The notes below the pieces were generated by a model. It did not search any database. It had not been told where the DNA came from and saw only the letters and a program-made list of their open reading frames with translations. A DNA stretch of 64,000 bases from Pseudobdellovibrionaceae bacterium. Its GTDB lineage: Bacteria; Bdellovibrionota; Bdellovibrionia; Bdellovibrionales; UBA1609. The position numbers and the translations under genes were made by a program. Location of the stretch: positions 1 to 64,000 of the forward strand of contig JACKAM010000001.1 in the NCBI GenBank assembly GCA_020635075.1, written 5' to 3'. Within the stretch, counting starts at the first letter, position 1. Each line of letters begins with the position of its first letter. This document shows, one piece after another, positions 33,610 to 42,900 of this stretch.

Positions 33610-34116
33610 CTACGGCTGCCCTTGCAGAACAAGGTAGGCTGAAAAGGGGCCATAGGGCGTTTCAAAGGGAGCCACCAGTGTGCTGCTCTTGGAAATCGGC
33701 TGAATGGAATGGCTTTTACCTACGATGACGCTGGGAATGGCCATTTTAAATTGATAGCCCCGTTCGTTGAGAGCCTGCTTGATAACGCCGTAGATCACAT
33801 TGGTTAACTCACCGACGGCCTGCTTGGTCGACATGTTGATTTCCGTCACGGCAGGGTCATAGACGAGATTGATAATACCCAGTATCGTTGACTCGGGAAA
33901 GCTGACAGTCAGGCTAGCTTCAATTCGGTCCTGAACCATACCGACTGAGCCGGACACATCCCCTTTACCTTGAAAGTTGGGGACAATTTGATGGCCTTGG
34001 GATGTCACATCAATGCCAAAGGTCATGGAAAAGACTTTTACCGTGCTCTCAATTAATATTTCCCCTAGGGCATCATCGAGGCTCAAACATTTTGCTGCCG
34101 AACCATCAGTTCGCAT
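33610..34116 (-). CDS. CheX/CheC-like phosphatase-domain protein
   Basis: The 168-residue protein has the CheX fold pattern: GKGDVSGSVGMVQ, then TVSFPESTILGIINLVY, and the catalytic-type helix with Glu and Asn in KQAVGELTNVIYGVIKQAL (the ExxN motif by which CheX/CheC/FliY dephosphorylate CheY-P). It lies between a CheY-like receiver and a CheA-like kinase, 11 bases before the kinase start, with GGAG 6 bases before its ATG. Likely role: accelerate dephosphorylation of the neighbouring receiver, setting signal lifetime. Early cysteine (near residue 10) is not a lipobox. Confidence 0.85.
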   Translation of the reverse strand: MRTDGSAAKCLSLDDALGEILIESTVKVFSMTFGIDVTSQGHQIVPNFQGKGDVSGSVGMVQDRIEASLTVSFPESTILGIINLVYDPAVTEINMSTKQAVGELTNVIYGVIKQALNERGYQFKMAIPSVIVGKSHSIQPISKSSTLVAPFETPYGPFSAYLVLQGQP

Positions 34117-34139
34117 TATTCGCTCCCACTTCAGTTGGG

Positions 34140-34556
34140 TTAGGCCGATTTCTGGCTTGTCAACTTCTTGGCGACCATTTCAATTTTCTTAGAGATAATA
34201 TCAGCATCAAAGGGTTTCACGACGTAATCATTGGCCCCGGCAATGAGAGCTTCAATGACGTTGGCTCGATCCGCCTCGGCGGTGACCATGATAAAGGGGA
34301 GGCGCACGAAGCGATTGTCCTGGCGGATCTTCTTGAGAAGCTCCAACCCTGACAGATTGGGCATATTCCAGTCGCAGAAGATGAGGTCGTAGGGTTTTCC
34401 AGAGCCATAGGCATCGACTATCTTTTTGAGTGCGCTGTCACCGTCATCAGCCTCATCCAGGTGTTTGTAACCCAAATTGGTGAGACCTATGCGCAGGGTG
34501 ACGCGGGTCAACTCAAAGTCGTCGATAAGGAGTATGCGGCTATCTGGTGAAAACAT
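34140..34556 (-). CDS. CheY-like response regulator (receiver only)
   Basis: The 138-residue single-domain receiver has the acidic pair Asp12-Asp13 (LLIDDFELTR), phospho-acceptor Asp62 (FCDWNMPNLSG), the switch Thr in MVTAEAD and Lys in VVKPFD. No output domain is present, so it acts by protein contact, as CheY does on the flagellar motor. The ATG at 34556 lies 7 bases after GGAAGG, which rules out the longer frame. First gene of the operon receiver-CheX-kinase. A copy of the TGTCTC palindrome lies about 110 bases upstream. Confidence 0.92.
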   Translation of the reverse strand: MFSPDSRILLIDDFELTRVTLRIGLTNLGYKHLDEADDGDSALKKIVDAYGSGKPYDLIFCDWNMPNLSGLELLKKIRQDNRFVRLPFIMVTAEADRANVIEALIAGANDYVVKPFDADIISKKIEMVAKKLTSQKSA

Positions 34557-34665
34557 GTCTCGACCTTCCCAAACAATGGGCCTAACCAAGGATCAAGGTT
34601 TTATCGGAAGATAGGAGGGGGGGCTTAATAAAAACCGAACGAGAATGGGACCTGAGTTCAGGCAA

Positions 34666-34686
34666 AGTGTCTCAAATTGAAAAGCG
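34666..34686. promoter_or_regulatory. Copy of the TGTCTCA palindrome (one good half)
   Basis: AGTGTCTCA-AAT-TGAAAAGCG has a perfect left half and a degenerate right half (TGA only). It is upstream of the receiver-CheX-kinase operon. Candidate operator; weaker than the copies at 1136 and 55005. Confidence 0.3.
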
Positions 34687-34690
34687 TATC

Positions 34691-34720
34691 CGTCGACTGG
34701 ATTCCCCACCAGTCGACGGA
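34691..34720 (-). terminator. Strong hairpin downstream of the small basic exported protein
   Basis: CCGTCGACTGG (34691-34701) pairs perfectly with CCAGTCGACGG (34710-34720), an 11-bp stem with an 8-base loop. It lies 35 bases past the stop of the leftward gene at 34755. In that direction it is followed by ATACGCTTTTC, a weak T run. Terminator or 3'-end stabiliser. Confidence 0.6.
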
Positions 34721-34754
34721 TTGACAAACCCTAGTACCACATTCTGCCTTAGAG

Positions 34755-35003
34755 TCAGAATGAACTCTTACGAGTCCTCTTTTTGGGGATCAAAGTAACT
34801 TTGTAGTCATTACTTTGCTGACGGAACTTTCGTTTAATATGACGGGCTTGTCGAATGCGACCCCGGTCTTGGTGCAGAGTCTCAACAACTCTGACGGTAA
34901 CCACCTCTTGACGGGCGATTTCCCGGTCGAAATCAAGGCCCATAACTGGAAAGCTGGAAAACAATATTCCCGCAATCATCAGGCAACGGAACGTACCACT
35001 CAT
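34755..35003 (-). CDS. Small, very basic exported protein
   Basis: The 82-residue product has a short signal peptide (MIAGILFSSFPVMG) and a mature chain of about 60 residues rich in Arg and Lys (for example GRIRQARHIKRKF and PKKRTRKSSF), with no cysteines. Evidence that it is real: a GGAGGAG ribosome-binding site sits 5 bases before the ATG, the signal peptide is well formed, and a hairpin follows the stop. A basic periplasmic protein could bind nucleic acid, LPS or peptidoglycan; function is unknown. Confidence 0.65.
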   Translation of the reverse strand: MSGTFRCLMIAGILFSSFPVMGLDFDREIARQEVVTVRVVETLHQDRGRIRQARHIKRKFRQQSNDYKVTLIPKKRTRKSSF

Positions 35004-35474
35004 TGGTCTCCTCCTTCAACGAAACGGACAACGATAGGGAGCCTAATCTTCCTGATTTTTCAGCGGAGTATTTAAAAACGATGACCATGAAGAGATAAAC
35101 GTGCAGAGGTCAAAACGATGTGTTTAAAAACGTCTTCTATTAATTTTTGTTAATTGGTTATTTCTGGTAGAGCGCAGGAATGCATGTGTTACTCCCGAAG
35201 GGAGTTCCACAATATGAGGCTTGAGAAACAAGTCTCATAATAGTTCATTCGAGCCTTCCGCCAACGCTTCTGCCAGGCACATACGACCTATCGGCGCGCC
35301 GCACAAAAAGTTGAGCGTGTTTTTTACAGTGTCTGAAAACTTGACGTCAAAACTTCGCCAAAAACATTGAGTTGAGTTCAGGTTGGAACGGTAAATGCTC
35401 CTTAATTCTTATGAGGCAGGGACTGTCTCAGGGTGAGAATCGGAGAGGGTTCTTAGGCGATCAAGGAGCTGAAC
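35004..35474. other. 470-base intergenic region with hairpins and a palindrome
   Basis: No convincing gene. Two consecutive hairpins are visible: ACTCCC-GAA-GGGAGT (35191-35205) and TGAGGCTTG-AGAAA-CAAGTCTCA (35215-35237, one G-T pair). Further on, ACTGTCTCA-GGG-TGAGA (35422-35438) is a good copy of the recurring palindrome, about 40 bases before the GTG of the PilT-like gene. The stretch could hold a small RNA or a structured leader. A TTGACG at 35341 has no matching -10 box at normal spacing. Confidence 0.4.
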
Positions 35475-36752
35475 GTGGGGGCTAGAGACCTTAGAATTGC
35501 GCGGGTAGAACCGTTTCATTTGGATACGTTATTTAAAAGAGCCGTCAACAGTGGCGCCTCTGATCTCTATATTAAATCAGGAAATTTCCCAATCATTAGA
35601 AGGCAGGGCCGCTTAGAAGTCCTCACCGACGAGTTTGGACTTTTAACCCCGGAAATCATCGAACAAATACTGACTTCGGAATTAGACAACTTGTCCATCC
35701 ACCTCATGAAGCAAAAGCGCAATTTTGACTTCAGCATGGAGCGTGGCGGAATCGGCCGCTTTCGAGTCAACGCCAGCCTCAGCCGTGGGGACTGGATGCT
35801 ATCAGTCAGGATCATCGGCGTTTCTCCAATGTCTTTGGATGAGCTGAACCTTCCCTCTGAGTTGAAAAAGTTCACCCGCTATCAGCGTGGACTGGTTTTG
35901 ATCTCTGGAAAGGCGGGAGCGGGTAAATCCACAACCATGGCTTCGCTGTTGAACTACATGGTGAACCGCCAAGACCGCCACGTGATTACTCTTGAAGATC
36001 CCATTGAGTATCGGTTCACTGGGACCAAAGGCATGATCACCCAAAAGGAACTCGGACGAGACGTGGCTACTTTCGCCGATGGCTTGAAAGCAGCACTGAG
36101 GCAGAATCCGGACGCCATCTTTATTGGTGAGATGAGGGACAGGGAAACCATTGAGGCAGCCTTGGTGGCAGCAGAAACCGGACACCTCGTTTTTTCAACC
36201 CTGCATTCGGGTGATGCCCCTGGTGTCATCCATCGAATCTTGGCTGCATTTCCGAGTGAACAACATGGCCAGGTTCGAAGGCAGCTGGCGGCCAACCTGA
36301 TGGCCGTGGTCTCACAAAGACTAGTGCCTTCTCTGCAAAAGAGCTTGGTGATGCCGGCGGTGGAGATCATGGTAGTGAATGATCGCATTCAGGATCTCAT
36401 TCGCAATTCCGACCGCACTCACGAAATTATCCATGCCATTGAAGAGGGCTTTGTTAACTATGGGATGCAGACCTTCGATCAAAGTCTGCTGTCCCTGTTA
36501 ACCAAGGAACTCATCGACTATCAAACGGCTCTCACCTTTGCCAGCCGGCCCGCTGATTTTGAATTGAGGTGCAGTGGTGTCAAAGCCACGGACGGAGACA
36601 AATGGGTGCCTTTTGACCTGGAAACCGAGAGCACTCCAGATCGTTTTAGTATCCAGGTGAAAAAGGGTGATGTTCGGATTCCCGAGTACAACCGCAGTGT
36701 CTTAATGACACGCATAAAGTCTAAAAAGAAAAAGAAGAAATTTCCTTGGTAA
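35475..36752 (+). CDS. PilT/PilU-like twitching-motility ATPase
   Basis: The 425-residue protein has an N-terminal ASDLYIKSG PAS-like region, Walker A SGKAGAGKST (144-153), the Asp box ITLEDPIEY, Walker B PDAIFIGEMRD and His box FSTLHSGDAPG. The absence of a zinc quartet and the ASDLYIKSG start place it with PilT-type retraction ATPases rather than GspE. The C-terminal 60 residues are an extension ending in a lysine run (SKKKKKKFPW), unlike standard PilT (about 345 residues) and reminiscent of PilU. Start GTG at 35475, 6 bases after AAGGAG. No pilin genes are adjacent. Confidence 0.9.
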   Translation: MGARDLRIARVEPFHLDTLFKRAVNSGASDLYIKSGNFPIIRRQGRLEVLTDEFGLLTPEIIEQILTSELDNLSIHLMKQKRNFDFSMERGGIGRFRVNASLSRGDWMLSVRIIGVSPMSLDELNLPSELKKFTRYQRGLVLISGKAGAGKSTTMASLLNYMVNRQDRHVITLEDPIEYRFTGTKGMITQKELGRDVATFADGLKAALRQNPDAIFIGEMRDRETIEAALVAAETGHLVFSTLHSGDAPGVIHRILAAFPSEQHGQVRRQLAANLMAVVSQRLVPSLQKSLVMPAVEIMVVNDRIQDLIRNSDRTHEIIHAIEEGFVNYGMQTFDQSLLSLLTKELIDYQTALTFASRPADFELRCSGVKATDGDKWVPFDLETESTPDRFSIQVKKGDVRIPEYNRSVLMTRIKSKKKKKKFPW

Positions 36753-36753
36753 T

Positions 36754-37644
36754 CTAGTTGCCGGGGGGAATCACCCAAACGGGAACCGGTGCCTGGCGAA
36801 CCACCTGTCGGGTGGTACTTCCGGCCAGAATCACTTCCACAGGAGAGGACACCGATGCCATGACAATCAGGTGAACCCGCTTTTTAATGGCAAAATGGAT
36901 GAGTGCCGAAGCCGGGTTTTCCGGCGCTGCTTCTATGATTGGCGTGATGCGGACTCCTGACTTCTCTGCCCACAACACCCACTTGTCGGTAAGAGCTTTC
37001 TCCTCCATATAGCGCTTGGTCAGCTTGGGATCAAAAGTGCGTTGGTTAACAGCGTAAAAGAGGAGAATTTTGGCATTGACGGCTGCCGCCCGCTTCACAC
37101 AGATTTTGAAGGCGCGAAAGGATTCATCGCTAAAATCAGTTGGAAAAATGATCGTCTTGATCGAAGTCGGAACCCGGCTGCCCGCTGAAAAAAACAGCAG
37201 CGGCTTGTGGCAAGTCAGCAAAAGGGTTTCGGCAAAGCTGCCGAGCAGAAACCGATTGAGGCCGCTGCGATTGGCCGTCGTGGCGAGAATCATATGGGCA
37301 CGCTTGGTATAGGGGGTGTTGAGCAAGGCCCTCACATAGGCGCGCACATTATAAGGCGGTGGGATCTGAGTCACAATTTTACCAGGCCGGAGGGACTTGC
37401 TTTTGAATTGGGACAAAACCTTCTTAAACAACAGTGTACACCACTGATAGTGGTTACTCTGCCCACCTCTTATATCGCGAAACACAAAAGTCGGTTGAAT
37501 TTCCACCTTGCGATCAGGGAAAAGATCTTCAGCGAACCGCAGTTGTTTCTTTGCCGGCCCTGGTTTGAAATCAAGCAGGTCTAAGGTCCAGATAATTCGT
37601 TCGCTTTTTCTTCCGCTAGTGGTGGATTTTGCCTTCTTTGCCAA
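36754..37644 (-). CDS. Universal stress protein (tandem Usp domains)
   Basis: The 296-residue protein has two UspA-type segments. The first is diverged (residues 15-155), with NRFLLGSFAETLLLTCHKPLLF. The second (about 160-296) has IIFPTDFSDESFRAF, a central HLIVMASVSSPVEVILAGSTTRQVVRQAPVPVWVI with the GSxxxxVVRxAxxPVWV-type ATP-binding tail. A basic N-terminal tail (AKKAKSTTSGRKSER) resembles a short form of the lysine-rich tail of its paralogue at 57270. The start is TTG behind AGGAGAGG. Function: stress adaptation, ligand unknown. Confidence 0.85.
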   Translation of the reverse strand: MAKKAKSTTSGRKSERIIWTLDLLDFKPGPAKKQLRFAEDLFPDRKVEIQPTFVFRDIRGGQSNHYQWCTLLFKKVLSQFKSKSLRPGKIVTQIPPPYNVRAYVRALLNTPYTKRAHMILATTANRSGLNRFLLGSFAETLLLTCHKPLLFFSAGSRVPTSIKTIIFPTDFSDESFRAFKICVKRAAAVNAKILLFYAVNQRTFDPKLTKRYMEEKALTDKWVLWAEKSGVRITPIIEAAPENPASALIHFAIKKRVHLIVMASVSSPVEVILAGSTTRQVVRQAPVPVWVIPPGN

Positions 37645-37844
37645 TTTCCTCTCCTTGTAACAGAGACACTACACGCAAAGAGATTAAGAGTTGAGAGGAA
37701 AGACATCTGGTGATGGTGGCGCGTCACCTGATCTCCGTCCTAGACTTCGGACCAGAGTTTCAAAATGGAACCACTTGGGATTTTTTGCCTCGGCCAGGCT
37801 GGGTTAAAGTCTTGAAATCAACATACCCAAGGAAGGGAGAGACC

Positions 37845-39092
37845 ATGACCCGTAGAGCGAGATGTCTTGTCCTGTTTTTTTCTCTGGCTGCGACGGTTCC
37901 TGCATTTGCCAGTCGTTGGATTGTCAAAAATGGCGATGGAGAGAAGATCAGCAGCTTGTCCATGTTTGGCATCACGGAAGTCAAAGTTTTGAATATTGAC
38001 GGTGAAGTCTATCGGGTCCTGGAGGCTCCAGACTCCTTGATGAGTGTCAAGGCTAGGGACAATTACACGGCTTTGAAGTCCCTCACCAATGCCGATGGCA
38101 TAGCGGCTGATCTTCCTTTAGAGCTGGTGGAGCCAGCAAGGTCCAATAATAAGCCTCGTCGGGCCTGGCATGTTCAACGCATGGACTACGCCAGTTTGCC
38201 CGCGGACCGGGATGGTCGAGGGGTAGTTGTTGCCGTCCTCGATACAGGAGTGGATTACACCCATCCAGCTTTGAAGGACCAAATGTGGGTCAACGAGGGA
38301 GAGATTCCCGGTAACAAAATTGACGATGACCAAAATGGATTTATCGATGACGTTCACGGCTGGGACTTTGCTAAGGACGATGCTGACCCGAAGGATGAAA
38401 GCTCTCATGGTACCCATTGCGCCGGACTGGTCGCAGCACTTCCCGATGTCAACTCGGGCGGGGAGGGAGCAGCACCGGGAGCCAAAATTATGGCTGTTCG
38501 GATGATCGCCGGCAATAACTCCACCTTTTTGTCGGATGCCGCTGAGGCCGTCATGTATGCAGTCGACAATGGGGCTCAGGTGCTGACCAATTCCTGGCGG
38601 ATTTACGCCAGTTGGGATGATTTTGACCCCAGCGAGGAGAATCTTCAACTTCTGCGCTCAGCGATTGGCTATGCAGAATCCAGGGGTGTACCATTTGTCG
38701 CCGCTGCCGGAAATGAATCTCGGGATGTTGACAACATCGCTGAAGGGATCTTTCCAGTTCACTTCAAAGGCCTTTCGAATATGGTCATTGTGGCTTCATC
38801 AGACATGAGCGATCGTCCATCTAGCTTCACCAATTATGGTCTCGACACGGTTCACGTAGCCGCTCCCGGCTCAGATATCATGTCGACTGTGCCGAAAGGA
38901 CGCTGGGCGAGCAAGAGTGGCACATCCATGGCCACGCCCATTGTGGCAGGGCTTCTAGCCCGTGCTTTTAGCGGCGGACTTCCCATGGATCAGGTTTTGG
39001 ACAGAATGAATCGTACGGCCGTGTTGAACAAAGATTTTACTGGCAAGGTTCGCTCGGGAATCATCAATCCCCAGGAGCTTTTGGCTTACTGA
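37845..39092 (+). CDS. Secreted subtilisin-like serine protease (S8)
   Basis: The 415-residue protein has a signal peptide (CLVLFFSLAATVPAFA), a short pro-like region (about 24-115), and an S8 catalytic domain with the full triad: Asp133 in VAVLDTGVDYTHP, His188 in SSHGTHCAGLV and Ser361 in SGTSMATPIVAG, plus oxyanion Asn290 in AAAGN. An Asp-rich insertion (DDDQNGFIDDVHGWDF) between Asp and His is typical of the calcium-binding group of bacterial subtilisins. The ATG at 37845 lies 5 bases after AAGGGAG; the longer upstream frame lacks a start signal. Likely extracellular or periplasmic; a role in prey degradation is possible if the organism is predatory. Confidence 0.93.
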   Translation: MTRRARCLVLFFSLAATVPAFASRWIVKNGDGEKISSLSMFGITEVKVLNIDGEVYRVLEAPDSLMSVKARDNYTALKSLTNADGIAADLPLELVEPARSNNKPRRAWHVQRMDYASLPADRDGRGVVVAVLDTGVDYTHPALKDQMWVNEGEIPGNKIDDDQNGFIDDVHGWDFAKDDADPKDESSHGTHCAGLVAALPDVNSGGEGAAPGAKIMAVRMIAGNNSTFLSDAAEAVMYAVDNGAQVLTNSWRIYASWDDFDPSEENLQLLRSAIGYAESRGVPFVAAAGNESRDVDNIAEGIFPVHFKGLSNMVIVASSDMSDRPSSFTNYGLDTVHVAAPGSDIMSTVPKGRWASKSGTSMATPIVAGLLARAFSGGLPMDQVLDRMNRTAVLNKDFTGKVRSGIINPQELLAY

Positions 39093-39094
39093 TT

Positions 39095-39862
39095 TTATCC
39101 CTCAAGATTGTTTTGGAGGTTCTTCATGCCCATGAAGACCTCCATAAACTCATCTGTGCTGTTAATCTGCAGTCCTGAAAAATCCACGTTGGCAATTTTG
39201 ATGTCACGAATTTTGACATTCTTGATTTGCGAGCCAAGGAAGCGGCAGTTGCGAAATCGACAGTTGGTCATTTCCACTTCACTCCATTGAGTGTCGGCAA
39301 AATTGACCCCAAAGAACTTGGAGTTGGCCACCCTTACGCTGACCCACTCGGTGTTGATCATGGCCACGCCATTGAGACGGCAGTCCTCCAGATATGAAGC
39401 TCCGCCGATGGTGAGTTTTTCCAGATTGCAGCCGTCAATGCGGGTGGAAGTAAAATAACTTCCGTCGCGCAATTCCATATGGCTCATGCGACTACCGTTG
39501 AGGACAATTTCCACAAAGGAGGATCGGTCTGAAAGCAGGAGCTCTTCGATGGTGGAGCCATTGAACTTGTTTCTTTTGACGGTGGAACTGTCCAGGGTGA
39601 GTCCCAGGATTTGCGCCGCTTGCAGACGGTTATTATTAAAGTTGCCATGATTCAGCTGCATCCCGACTAAACAGGAAACTCTCGCATCGTTGTTTTCAAA
39701 CTGAAAATCCGTGCCCTGGGGAGGTTCAAACTTGGACATGGTAATGGCGTTACTGTTCTCATCACTAAAAGAAAATCGAAGGCGCTGGATTTCAATTTCG
39801 TTGCGCACTCCGGAGGTAATTTGGTCCTTAAAGGACTTGATCCACTGGCCTAGGTTACCCAT
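39095..39862 (-). CDS. Pentapeptide-repeat-like right-handed helix protein
   Basis: This 255-residue protein has no signal peptide. From about residue 75 it consists of degenerate five-residue repeats with hydrophobic residues every fifth position (for example CRFRNCRFLGSQIKNVKIRDIKIANVDF read in fives), giving the quadrilateral beta-helix of pentapeptide proteins. The N-terminal 30 residues (GNLGQWIKSFKDQITSG) form an amphipathic helix. Start at ATG 39862 after AAAGGGGG; the longer frame overlaps the fibre gene. It lies about 100 bases downstream of the fibre gene on the same strand and may be co-transcribed. Function unknown. Confidence 0.7.
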   Translation of the reverse strand: MGNLGQWIKSFKDQITSGVRNEIEIQRLRFSFSDENSNAITMSKFEPPQGTDFQFENNDARVSCLVGMQLNHGNFNNNRLQAAQILGLTLDSSTVKRNKFNGSTIEELLLSDRSSFVEIVLNGSRMSHMELRDGSYFTSTRIDGCNLEKLTIGGASYLEDCRLNGVAMINTEWVSVRVANSKFFGVNFADTQWSEVEMTNCRFRNCRFLGSQIKNVKIRDIKIANVDFSGLQINSTDEFMEVFMGMKNLQNNLEG

Positions 39863-39965
39863 AAAGCCCCCTTTGCTCTCTTTTTTCACTTGGCCAAGGC
39901 AGTGAGGCAAGTAAAAAGCTGGTTGGGCGGCGAAGGGGTCTTGATGATGTGGAGCATCACGGCCC

Positions 39966-42900
39966 TTATGGGCCGGCGAAATCAATTGAGCAAAAGGTGT
40001 ACTCGTTGGCCCCATCGATTTGGTAGCTCCCAGGATCATCGTGGAGAAATTCAAAATAGGCAGTATCCCCGGCATTCATGCGAACGGTGGTTGAACCGGT
40101 CAGGACGGGATAAAAGGAAATAGTCTCCCCCCATCTCCCGGCAATGGACACCTGCCGGGTGCCGTTGGCCCAAAAGAATTTTAAGTCGGCACCGGATCCC
40201 GCTGCGATGGGGTCGACAAACTGCAAGTTGACGGCCACTCGATAAAATCCAGTTTTGGGAGCGGTGAAGACCCATCCAGCCCCAGTGGTCACGTTGCCTC
40301 CAATGTCGTAGTCCATTTGGTCAAAATTAACCCTGGTCCAAGTCCCGTTTGGGATGTTGGGGTTCGAGGACATCATGTATCTGGCGCCAATAAATTTGTT
40401 TTCATTGTCCACATAGTTTTTGGTGGCCACATCTTGGGGGGCCACGGGATCTGCCGTGTTGATGATGCGATTGGTGGTATTCATGTCTGCGTTGCCCAGG
40501 ACTCGAAGTTTTTCCACCTCAGTTGTTCCGTCACTATCGAAGATGCGCATACGAATGCCGCCGTCGGTGCGAATATAATAGTTGTTTGAGTTGTTGATAT
40601 AGATTTGATTTCCCGTACCACTTGCGGAGCTACGAAAGTTAATACCGGCTGTGGTGCTCGTTCCTTGAATTTGCACGAGGTCGACAGCACTGCCAGTAAC
40701 CTTGAGTGGGGCTAGAGCATCGGGGGGGCCACCCACGCCCAATTTGCTGCTGGTAGAGAGGTCTCCTGTGAAGCGGCCTGTTCCCGAGACGTCCAACTTA
40801 TAACTCGGACTCGCATTACCAATACCCACGTTTCCGGTGGAGCGGTAGAGGTCGCCGCCACTCTCAAGCCAAGGGAGACTTTGTGGCTGCCATTGAGCGC
40901 CGTTGTATTTCAACACCTGATCCGTAGATGGGATATTTGTACTTACGATCCGCCCTTGGATGCGGGACACAGTGGGGTTGGGATAGGTGCCGCTCAAATC
41001 ACCACCGGCAAGGCCTGTTGGGCTGGTGTTGTCGGTGACGCATGACCAGGTGTAGGGTGGCCCTCCAGTAATTTGTAGTTTCTGAGCGCCGCTACATGAG
41101 GGAATCGCGCCAACCAGAGCGTCGACATAGGACTTATTGGTGGCATGGTCAGGGTTGGTGGGTGTGGTCACGCCACTGATGATATTGGTACCCATATTGA
41201 GCGGTCCGGACATGGAGTCGCCAGATTTCAAAACATAACTTCCGATCGCTGTGTCCACATATCCCTTGTTGGCGGCGTGGTCTGGATTGGTGGGCGTCGC
41301 CACACCGGAGATATTATTGGTACTCATATTAAGAGGGCCGGTCATGGAGTCGCCCGTCTTCAAGACCCGGTTGGAGTCGGCAAGATCCACATAGGATCGA
41401 TTGGCGGCATCGGACCCTCCTACAGGTGCGGCCAAGTTGGTGATGGACTGTGAACCCATGTTGATGCCGCTGCCGGTGACACTAAAGCCATTGAGAGTTG
41501 CAGGTAGGCGATCTTTGTTGAGTGTACCTGTGGTGACGTTGGTGGCATTCAGATTCAAGAGGTTTGGCGCGGAAACCCCGGGTAGCTCCCCTGAGCCGTT
41601 GAGTTGCACAATTTGGTTGGGCCCTGTTCCCGTATTGACGTTGAGCACACCGGAGGTCGTAATGGGGCCACCGGTAAGTCCCACGCCAGCACCGACAGAA
41701 GTAACAGTTCCGCCGCCACCACTGGGAGTGTAAGGTTCCCAGCGGGAGTTTCCGGTGCTCCATCTGAGGGCTTGTCCGTCTACGACTCCAGTGGTGAACA
41801 GGTTTTGTCCACCTAACTTGCCGTCCGAGTAGGCCTTATTGACAGCGTGATCCGGATTGGTGGGTGCGGCCACGCCGCTGATGGTGTTGGTGCTCATGTT
41901 CAGAGGCCCCGTCATCGTATCACCTGACTTTTGCACGAGAAGGCTGGCAATGGTGTCCACGTAGGTTTTGTTGGCTCCATCATTTGGCGCAACTGGTGTA
42001 GCCAAATTAGTGATGGACTGAGAGCTCATATTAATTCCTGAGCCAATGACCGAAAATCCATTAAAGGTGGCAGGCAATCGGTCCTTATCGACAGTGCCAG
42101 AGGCAAGGTTACTGGCATTGAGATTTGTCAGATTCACAGCCGAGACGGCTGGCAGTTCACTACTGCCACTGAGTTGCACGATTTGGTTGGGGCCTGTTCC
42201 CACATCGACGTTGATGGTGCCGGTTGTGGTGATGGGTCCACCGGTCAACCCGGTTCCCGTCATGACAGAAGTCACGGTACCTGTCGCCACGCTGGGGGTG
42301 TAGACTTCCCACCGAGTCATGGCATTGTTCCAGCGAACAGACTGGCCGTCAGCCAAACCGGCGAGGTTCAAATCCATGCCGCCAAACTTTCCGTCAGAAT
42401 ATGTTTTGTTCACCGCCTGATCTCCCGCCGATGGGGCAGGGAGGTTGGTGATGTTTTGTCCGTTCATGTTGATCGCCGCTGCCGGCGCCCAGTTCGTCCC
42501 ATCGCTTTTGACGTAGGCAGTGGAGATTCCATCACCTAAGGCACTCAACGAACCCACTCGGGAAGTAAGAGCTTCCACATTGGTTTGATTGACCGAGCCT
42601 AGGAACTGAATAATTTGGCTCGGAGGAATGCCCTGTAGGGTTTGGGCAACAAATGCTGAAGGCACTGATGAGAGCACATAATCGGGCGAGAGTTGCTGTT
42701 CCCCACTCACACCATCGTCCACGTAGACCCGCAAAAGTCGCGAGGCCCCAGAAGTCGGAGTGTATCCGGACGCACAGGGAGCGATTGATGGAATTGAGGA
42801 AGATGTAAGATTGCTAAATATAGTTCCCATGGCATTGGCCGGGTCAGGACCAGATCTTTTAGGGCTGCCTATGGGCGAGCCAACTTTCAAAGAAAAGCGT

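Noticed and set aside
35341..35369. TTGACG as a -35 box for the PilT-like gene
   Set aside because: No acceptable -10 hexamer at 16-18 bases.
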